DNA of 7,703 bases. It comes from CAZYWA01 sp964650975 [NCBI: uncultured bacterium] (lineage in GTDB: Bacteria; JADJOY01). Below the pieces are notes generated by a model. That model was not told the origin of the DNA, searched no databases, and saw only the letters and a program-made list of their open reading frames with translations. Shown in pieces: positions 1 to 5,227 of this stretch. Made by a program: the position numbers and the translations under genes. Positions within the stretch are counted from its first letter, which is position 1. Every line of letters starts with the position of its first letter. The stretch is taken from contig CAZYWA010000398.1 of assembly GCA_964650975.1 (NCBI GenBank), positions 1-7,703 on the forward strand, read 5' to 3'.

Positions 1-506
1 GCTACCGGGACGCGCTGGCCGAGCGCCCCGGCCACCGCGAGCGTCGTCGCGTCGTACTCGCCGTAGGGCGGACGGAAGAGCGTCGGGACGATGCCGTAGT
101 GCTCGTGCAGCAGATCGACGGCTCCGCCGATTTCCATCCGCTGAGCCGACGCGGCGAGCCCGGCGAGATGCGCGTGGTTGGCGCCGTGGGTGCCGATCTC
201 GAAGGCCTGCACGGCGGCGAGGGAGCGCAGTTCGGCGTCGTGCTTTCGCACCCAGCGTCCCGACGCGAAGAACGTGGCGGGCACGTGCTTCTCGATCAGC
301 AGCGCGACGAGGCCCGCGTCGAAGCCCGGAGACCGCTTCGCCGGACACAGATCGAACGTGAGCGCCAGCTGCGCGCAGTCGCGTGGTCCAGCGCGAACGA
401 TCTGCGCCTCCGTCGCCGCGGCACGAGTCGTCGCGGGCGCACCGGTGACCGCAACGCACACCAGCGCGGCGAGCGCGGTCCGAGCGCGAGAGAGGTGTCC
501 CGACAT
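1..506 (-). CDS. Polysaccharide deacetylase (NodB fold), secreted; C-terminus cut by window edge
   Basis: 168 complete codons are visible before the left edge cuts the gene. The product begins with a signal peptide: residues 1-10 with two Arg, a hydrophobic stretch at about 11-22, and a likely cleavage near the Ala-rich residues 24-31. The NodB carbohydrate-esterase-4 motifs then follow in order. Motif 1 is TFDLCP (50-55), motif 2 is H-G-A-N-H (107-111), which supplies the two metal-binding His, and motif 3 is RPPYGEYD (145-152). Family enzymes remove acetyl groups from N-acetylated glycans such as peptidoglycan, chitin-like or exopolysaccharide chains, in a metal-dependent way outside the cytoplasm. 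The second Asp of the classical TFDD motif is Leu here, a variant I recall from a 'TFDLC' subgroup. ATG at 506 gives a proper signal peptide but has no clear Shine-Dalgarno sequence; an in-frame GTG nine codons upstream is a weaker option. The gene is in tandem with the lipoprotein gene upstream, separated by 176 bases with strong hairpins. The substrate cannot be read from this part. Confidence 0.88.
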   Translation of the reverse strand, partial: MSGHLSRARTALAALVCVAVTGAPATTRAAATEAQIVRAGPRDCAQLALTFDLCPAKRSPGFDAGLVALLIEKHVPATFFASGRWVRKHDAELRSLAAVQAFEIGTHGANHAHLAGLAASAQRMEIGGAVDLLHEHYGIVPTLFRPPYGEYDATTLAVAGALGQRVPV

Positions 507-529
507 CGGCGTGGCAAGCTTTCGACCGA

Positions 530-545
530 GCACGCCGCAGCGTGC
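530..545. repeat. Perfect 6-bp inverted repeat upstream of the deacetylase start
   Basis: GCACGC (530-535) and GCGTGC (540-545) form a perfect inverted repeat around four bases, 24 bases upstream of the deacetylase ATG. In the minus-strand transcript it would form a leader hairpin; as DNA it could be a small operator. No -35/-10 pair is evident between 507 and 603. A 6-bp stem in GC-rich DNA can occur by chance, so its function is open. Confidence 0.3.
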
Positions 546-603
546 CACGCACCGTCAGGTCCGGGGAGCATTGAGGCGACGAATCCGTTTGCTCGCTACT
601 GCC

Positions 604-652
604 GGCCGCGCAGAGCGCGGCCCCCCAAGCTCGCCGGTCCCCGGCGGGGGGG
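604..652 (-). terminator. Compound GC-only hairpins after the lipoprotein gene; possible terminator without U-tract
   Basis: Two perfect hairpins lie 31 to 79 bases after the stop codon at 683. One has an 8-bp stem, GGCCGCGC (604-611) and GCGCGGCC (615-622), with loop AGA. The other has a 6-bp stem, CGCCGG (632-637) and CCGGCG (641-646), with loop TCC. The second can be extended by pairing the C-run at 621-626 with the G-run at 647-652 across a 5-base bulge, so the two structures compete for bases 621-622. Neither is followed by a T-run on either strand, so this is not a canonical intrinsic terminator. It may still stall RNA polymerase, protect the mRNA 3' end, or cut read-through into the deacetylase gene downstream. 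Confidence 0.35.
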
Positions 653-682
653 CGGGGGATTTGAAACGCCCCTCGAGAAGAA

Positions 683-3142
683 TCAATCCGGATCAGCGGA
701 GAAGCGGGCGTGCTTCGGCGGCCACGAGTCGCGCCGGATCAGCTTCCAGAGGACGCGGTTGAGCGCCATGTCGGGAATGCGGTCGGGGCTCGAGAAATCC
801 ATCTTCGCCGATTCCGCGGCGCCCGGGGTGTCGAGCGTGTTCATTTCGAGCGGCACCTGGATCGGCAGCGCGTCGTAGGGCGTGACGTCGGGCGTGGCCG
901 TGAAGAGGCTGCGCATGGGCGCCGCCATCGAATCGAAGCGCGTCATGGGCGGCAGCCCGAGCAGCGCCTCGATGGTGCGCACCATGCGCGCCATGTCGAA
1001 GCGCTCGTGGGTCACCAGGCTGCGCTTCACGTGCGGGCCGATCACCAGGCCGATCGTGCGGTGGCTGTCGACGTGGTCGCCGCCCGACTGAGAATCGTCC
1101 TCGATCACGAAGATCACGGTCTTTCCCCAGAAAGGACTGTGACTGATCGTGTCGACCAGCCGTCCGGTCACCGAGTCGTTCTCGGCCACCATGTACTGCG
1201 GCGACGGATAGCCGGCGGCCGCCCCCGCGGTGTGGTCGTTGGGGAAGTACACGAACTCGAACCTCGGGAAGATGCCGGCGTCGAACTCGCGCTTCCACTC
1301 GTCGAAACGCACCTGCTCGCGGGTTGCCAGGTCCCACGCGACGTAGGCGGCGTCGTTGTTCGCGGCCCATGACTGCATCGGCGTGCCGTCGGCGTTCTCC
1401 CGCACGAAGCCGCCGTAGCTGCGGTAAGGCACGCCGTGCGCGATGCAGTTGTCGAACAGGTAGCCGCTCTCCGGATACACGATCGGCTCGACGGGCGGGT
1501 CGGCCGCGTCGTCGGGACGGGCGCGCAGGCTGCTCGACGAGCTGGTCCAGGTTTTCTCGACGTAGTCGGGGCTGATCGCTGCCATCATCCACTGGTGTCC
1601 GGGCCGGCTGTTCTCGCTCAGCGCGTAGAGCTGGTCCATGAGCACGAAGTGCTCCGCGAGCGCGTGGCTGTTGGGGCTCACGTTGCGCGGATAGAGCGTC
1701 AGGCTCGAATCGCCGTCTGCCTGGGAGAAATCGCCGAATTCCTCGTCGTAGGTCTTGTTCTCGCGCATCACGTAGACGACGTGCTCGATCGGTGTGGCGC
1801 CGCCGATCTCGCACGGGATCACCGAGCAGTCGTCGCTCGCGGTTCCGATCGCCGCGGCGTCGCCCGGCCGTAGCTTCGTGTCCCAGCCGTCGTTCGATGC
1901 GACGGTCTTGCTGAGCGCGCTCAAGGCGCCGGCATCGGGCGCGGGAATGATCTCCAGCGTGCCGGGCACCAGATAGGCACCGCCTCCCTCCACGTTGATG
2001 AAGTAGTCGGCCGGCTGCTCGTCCTTGGTGCGCGCGTAGCTGCGCGCGCCCTTCATGTTGGTGACCACGAGCGTTCGCGAATCCGCGCTCACCGCGACAC
2101 CCGACGGATACCAGCCGGTGGGGATGTGGCCCAGCAGACGGCCGTGCGCGGGATCGATCACGGCGAGCGCGTTGTCCCAGCCGAGCGCCACGTAGAGCCG
2201 CCGCCCGTCGGGCGCCATCGCCATCGCATCGGGCGAACCGCCGAGCGCCGCGCCGTCGAACGGCAGCAGGTTCACGTCGCCCAGCGCATCGAGAGTCGTC
2301 GCATCGAGCATCGAGACCGTGTCCGAGTTGGTGTTGGCCACGAAGAGCCGCGAGCCGTCGGGTGTTACGGCGAGCGCCGTCGGATGAGCGCCGGTGTGAA
2401 CGGTCTTGGTGACGGTGAAGCTCGCCGCGTCGATCTGGCTCACCGAGCCGTCACCGCGGCACGCCGCGTACACCCACTTCCCGGACGGGTCGACGGCCAC
2501 CGTCCACGGCTGCTCGCCCACCTCGACCGACTTCACCACCTTCTTGCTGGCGACGTCGATCGCCGCGACACGTCCCGCGAGATTGAGCGCCACGTAGAGC
2601 CGGCTCTCGTCCGCCGAGAGCGCCAGGCCGGCGGGAAATCCCGATGCGTGGATCGACGGCGTCTGGGTTCCGAGCGACGTGGGGCCGACCGCGACGTCGA
2701 ACACCACGTCGAGCCCGCCGCCGGCGGCAAACGCGCGCTTCCCGTCGCGCGTCATCGCGACGCCCAGGAAAAGCCCGTTCGGCAGCACGCCGTTCACGAC
2801 CGTGCCGAGATCGACCGGAATCAAATCGGCCGCTTGCTGCCTCGCCGCCACGTCGACCAGTGTCAGGTGCTGCAACGCGATCGAGCTCGACGTCACCAGC
2901 GCATGCGATCCGGCCGCCGAGAGCGCGACGCCAAGCGGATAGGCACCCACCTCGACCTGATCGCCGGCCGGCGACAGCATCTGCGAGGTCGGCAGCAAGA
3001 ACGGCTCGGCCGTGGGAATCGGGCCGCTGCCGCCGCCTTTGCTCGAGTTACACGCGGCGGCGGCCAGCACGCCCGCCGAGAGCACGGCAACGGCGCCGCG
3101 GCGAACGCTCGCGGCTCTCTCGACAAGAAGCTCGGCACGCAT
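683..3142 (-). CDS. Lipoprotein fusion: YVTN/YncE beta-propeller plus alkaline-phosphatase-superfamily phosphoesterase
   Basis: The product is 819 aa. Residues 1-31 are a lipoprotein signal: basic n-region, hydrophobic 16-30, and lipobox Cys31 after an Ala run. A Gly/Ser-rich linker follows. Residues about 64-365 hold roughly seven YVTN-type propeller blades, with repeats such as 'PxxVAVDPSGKWVY' and 'LAVTPDGSRLFVAN' ending in an 'xVxxID' strand. Residues about 450-819 are a phosphoesterase domain of the AcpA/phospholipase-C type. Its key motifs are EHVVYVMRENKTYDEEFG (453-470), GHQW (515-518), FPNDHTAG (633-640) and EDDSQSGGDHVDSHR (681-695). By family analogy, E461, N462, D682, D683, H690 and H694 are metal or active-site candidates. 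The substrate, a phosphomonoester or phosphodiester, cannot be told. This architecture is usually named 'bifunctional YncE/alkaline phosphatase family protein'. It should sit in the periplasm, lipid-anchored. ATG at 3142 is chosen because it gives an intact lipoprotein signal and lies 35 bases after a good -10 box. The residues before GHQW (ENSRP) differ from the EVSAD I recall as usual. Confidence 0.92.
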   Translation of the reverse strand: MRAELLVERAASVRRGAVAVLSAGVLAAAACNSSKGGGSGPIPTAEPFLLPTSQMLSPAGDQVEVGAYPLGVALSAAGSHALVTSSSIALQHLTLVDVAARQQAADLIPVDLGTVVNGVLPNGLFLGVAMTRDGKRAFAAGGGLDVVFDVAVGPTSLGTQTPSIHASGFPAGLALSADESRLYVALNLAGRVAAIDVASKKVVKSVEVGEQPWTVAVDPSGKWVYAACRGDGSVSQIDAASFTVTKTVHTGAHPTALAVTPDGSRLFVANTNSDTVSMLDATTLDALGDVNLLPFDGAALGGSPDAMAMAPDGRRLYVALGWDNALAVIDPAHGRLLGHIPTGWYPSGVAVSADSRTLVVTNMKGARSYARTKDEQPADYFINVEGGGAYLVPGTLEIIPAPDAGALSALSKTVASNDGWDTKLRPGDAAAIGTASDDCSVIPCEIGGATPIEHVVYVMRENKTYDEEFGDFSQADGDSSLTLYPRNVSPNSHALAEHFVLMDQLYALSENSRPGHQWMMAAISPDYVEKTWTSSSSSLRARPDDAADPPVEPIVYPESGYLFDNCIAHGVPYRSYGGFVRENADGTPMQSWAANNDAAYVAWDLATREQVRFDEWKREFDAGIFPRFEFVYFPNDHTAGAAAGYPSPQYMVAENDSVTGRLVDTISHSPFWGKTVIFVIEDDSQSGGDHVDSHRTIGLVIGPHVKRSLVTHERFDMARMVRTIEALLGLPPMTRFDSMAAPMRSLFTATPDVTPYDALPIQVPLEMNTLDTPGAAESAKMDFSSPDRIPDMALNRVLWKLIRRDSWPPKHARFSADPD

Positions 3143-3177
3143 GACGGTGATCCGCCCCTGACGGGACGGGTGGCGCG

Positions 3178-3206
3178 ATTCTACGCGTCGGCGTCACACA
3201 GGTGAA
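3178..3206 (-). promoter_or_regulatory. Sigma70-type promoter for the lipoprotein phosphoesterase gene
   Basis: Read on the minus strand, TTCACC (3206-3201, 4 of 6 to TTGACA) and TAGAAT (3183-3178, 5 of 6 to TATAAT) are separated by exactly 17 bases. The predicted transcript would begin near 3171, giving a leader of roughly 30 bases before the ATG at 3142. The surroundings are AT-richer than the rest of the window (AAACGAAAACG at 3205-3215). A possible ribosome site, AGGGG, lies about 13-17 bases upstream of the ATG, a little far. This is consensus matching by eye and no start site is known. Confidence 0.5.
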
Positions 3207-3224
3207 ACGAAAACGCCACAGGTG
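3197..3224. repeat. Direct repeat CACAGGTG x2, 20-base period, over the -35 region (possible operator)
   Basis: CACAGGTG occurs at 3197-3204 and again at 3217-3224, exact in all eight bases and offset by 20 bases, close to two helical turns. The nearer copy overlaps the proposed -35 box and the farther copy is centred near -50 from the predicted start. That geometry suits a dimeric repressor or a class II activator. A related inverted copy, TTCACCTG, occurs at 3277-3284 and matches CAGGTGAA at 3199-3206, but it is partly inside coding sequence. The binding factor is unknown. Confidence 0.45.
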
Positions 3225-3277
3225 CCGGGCTGGCTTGCTCTGCTAGCCTCCCGCGGCCTCCTTCCCCGCCGGCCCGT

Positions 3278-5227
3278 TCACCTGATTCCGCGCGCGGAGG
3301 TCATCGGCAACGCGTCGAGCGCGAGCAGCTGAAGCGATAGACGGCGGCGATCGGTCGAGCCCGGATCGTGCTCGGCCGGCACGAAGACGTGGTTGGTGGC
3401 GATCTCGATCGGGATGACCGGGCGAGCCGCGCAGTCGGCGGATATCGCGACACGCAGCTCGCCGCCTTCGCTCGGCAATGGCGTGAGGATCGGCGATCCA
3501 CCGCAGGCGCGCGTGTCGAGCATCGGACCGCGGCTCAACTCCGGATGAGAGAGCGGCGCGATCACCAGCAGCAGATCGAGCGGCCGGTGCTCACCGCCCT
3601 TCACCGAAAGCGCGGCGGCCTGGGTGGTCCAGCGCCAGCTCCGCTCGGCGTCGTGCTCCAGCGGGAAGAAGCCGCTGCCGGGCAAGATGCTCGTCTCGCG
3701 GACCAGCACCGACGGCGGGTCGATGGTGAGCATGCGCGCGAGCCCGCGCTCCATCGTGAAGCTCCGCAACGTGCGGCCGACGATGTCCGGCGACGCGGTG
3801 AGCAGCAGATCGTGCGGCGCCACGGTCACGCCTTCGGTCGCATCCAGCGCTCGCGTGTGCCAGCTCGGCGCGAGGTAGCGGAGCGGGATCCGGAAGTCGG
3901 GATCGCGATGGATCACGGCTCCTTCGTGATCCACCTGCGGTGCCAGCCACTGCACGGCGCGACGCAGCGGGACTTCCTCGCGCGACAAGAGCACCGCGCG
4001 CGGCGCCGCCCACAACCCGGCCACGACGGCCATCGCGGCCACGCCGATGCGCGCTGCCGTCGCGAGCCCGAGCGGTGCCAGCGTCTCGGGCAGCGCGGCC
4101 GCCGCGATCGACACCAGCGGCACCACGAACACGTGGTAGCGAAAGCGCGGCGTCGAGATGTCGAAGAGGTCCATTCCCGCGTAAGGCACGAAGAGCCACG
4201 CGAGCTCGAGCGCGCGTGGGAAACGCCGACTCGCGAGCCCGATCCAGCCGGTCCCGGCTACGGCCACCACCGCCATGCCGAGCCACTCGCGCCCCCAGGG
4301 CCCGATCCACACGTCGTGAAGCGCGGCCAGCGCGGCGGCCCATGAGGGCGAAGCGAGCAGGATGTGGTCGTCCCGATAGATCGCGGCGCTCAGCCCGTGC
4401 ATCGCCGCGAGCAGCGGCGCGAGACCGCCGGTATCGCGGACCAAGGGCACCAGCCACGCGAGGTTCGCCGCGGTGAACGCGGAGAACGCGATCGCGAGCC
4501 CGCCCCACGCTCGATTCCGCACCAAGCGCAAGCAGGCGAGCGCCAGCCCCGGCAGCACCACGAAGCACGCGGCCGAGCGGATGCCGACGGCGACGGCTCC
4601 CAGGATCGCGCCCCAGAGAAGCGCGGCCCGGGCGTGCCACGCTGTCGCAGGCGAGGCTGGTGTATCACCGGCAAACACCGAGGCGTCGTCCGCACCGTCC
4701 AGCAGCAGCACGAGCGAGGCGAGCGTCGCGACCAGGCTCGGCATCTCGGAGAGAGCACGTAGCGACGTGATCCAGACGATCGGGTTGAGCCCGAAGAGGA
4801 GTGCCGCCAGCCACGCGTGGCACTCCCCCAGGTAGCGGCGCGCCAAACGCCGGAGCGCCAGCACCGCGAGCGCCCCGCTCACGGCACTCAGCGACGCGAG
4901 CGCCAGCCGAGAATCGTGCAGCACGAAACGAACGGCACGCCCGAGCGCGATCAGCACGGGGAAGCCCGGCGCGTGCGGGCGATCTGCGCGCACGTCGAAA
5001 TCGTCGAGCGCGGCGCCGAACTGGTACTCGTCGACCTCGGCGAAGCCGCGCGTCAGGAACGGCAGCCGCCCCGCCAGTGCCGCGGTCAGCACCAGCCACG
5101 GCCACGCAGGGCCGTCGACACGGAACCAACCGCGGAGCCGCTCGCCGAACGCCGGCTTCGTTGGCGCTGAATCGGACGAGCGTGACTCGGAGGGTGGACC
5201 GTCGTCGATCGGATCGAGCTCGATCAC
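3278..5227 (-). CDS. GT-C fold (GT39/ArnT-like) polytopic membrane glycosyltransferase
   Basis: The product is 649 aa and starts with GTG, which overlaps the oxidoreductase stop as GTGA. Residues 1-40 are a hydrophilic cytoplasmic tail rich in Asp, Ser and Pro. About 10-12 membrane segments follow: for example 42-58, 107-126, 138-156, 160-177, two between 200 and 233, 241-263, 316-332, 363-380 and 386-408. The first extracytoplasmic loop has acidic EVDE (64-67) and DD (75-76) followed by RPHAPGFP (83-90), the layout of GT39/ArnT-like enzymes where an acidic residue is the catalytic base. ALSEMP (158-163) is another loop motif of such proteins. Residues 410-649 form a soluble, probably periplasmic domain with a WRWT stretch (531-534), possibly a beta-sandwich. 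Such enzymes transfer a sugar from a polyprenyl-phosphate donor to a lipid, glycan or protein on the outer face of the inner membrane. Donor and acceptor cannot be assigned. The same frame stays open for another 470 codons upstream inside the oxidoreductase gene, but that part is Arg-rich shadow translation, so the GTG start is preferred. Confidence 0.85.
   Translation of the reverse strand: MIELDPIDDGPPSESRSSDSAPTKPAFGERLRGWFRVDGPAWPWLVLTAALAGRLPFLTRGFAEVDEYQFGAALDDFDVRADRPHAPGFPVLIALGRAVRFVLHDSRLALASLSAVSGALAVLALRRLARRYLGECHAWLAALLFGLNPIVWITSLRALSEMPSLVATLASLVLLLDGADDASVFAGDTPASPATAWHARAALLWGAILGAVAVGIRSAACFVVLPGLALACLRLVRNRAWGGLAIAFSAFTAANLAWLVPLVRDTGGLAPLLAAMHGLSAAIYRDDHILLASPSWAAALAALHDVWIGPWGREWLGMAVVAVAGTGWIGLASRRFPRALELAWLFVPYAGMDLFDISTPRFRYHVFVVPLVSIAAAALPETLAPLGLATAARIGVAAMAVVAGLWAAPRAVLLSREEVPLRRAVQWLAPQVDHEGAVIHRDPDFRIPLRYLAPSWHTRALDATEGVTVAPHDLLLTASPDIVGRTLRSFTMERGLARMLTIDPPSVLVRETSILPGSGFFPLEHDAERSWRWTTQAAALSVKGGEHRPLDLLLVIAPLSHPELSRGPMLDTRACGGSPILTPLPSEGGELRVAISADCAARPVIPIEIATNHVFVPAEHDPGSTDRRRLSLQLLALDALPMTSARGIR

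Larger units (their letters stand above)
3143..3277. other. Intergenic region holding the promoter of the lipoprotein gene
   Basis: These 135 bases separate the glycosyltransferase stop from the lipoprotein start. They contain a minus-strand promoter, a duplicated 8-base motif and an imperfect hairpin at 3232-3248 (GGCT and AGCC arms with one A-A mismatch, loop read as AGA on the minus strand). The hairpin has no U-tract and is only a weak candidate for ending the upstream pair of genes. No small gene is apparent. Confidence 0.5.

Noticed and set aside
537-560. TGGCACG on the minus strand as a possible sigma54 -24 element
   Set aside because: No TTGC element occurs at the required distance downstream.
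643-658. G-quadruplex in the G7-C-G5 tract
   Set aside because: Only three runs of three or more G can be separated by loops, so a stable three-layer quadruplex is not supported.
99-878. 259-codon open frame on the plus strand
   Set aside because: It runs antisense through the deacetylase gene, the hairpin region and the end of the lipoprotein gene; low-complexity Arg-rich translation with no family resemblance.
2126-3205. 359-codon open frame on the plus strand
   Set aside because: It is antisense to the propeller part of the lipoprotein gene, His/Arg-rich with no recognisable motif, and crosses that gene's promoter.
3197-3224. PHO box upstream of the phosphoesterase
   Set aside because: The repeat period is 20 bases and the half-sites do not match CTGTCA at 11-base spacing.
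3368-4345. 325-codon open frame on the plus strand
   Set aside because: Arg/His-rich antisense shadow of the glycosyltransferase gene.
5212-5225. 14-base perfect palindrome GATCGAGCTCGATC
   Set aside because: About one such palindrome is expected by chance every 16 kb and it lies in codons 2-5 of the glycosyltransferase; mentioned only with the start-site hairpin.
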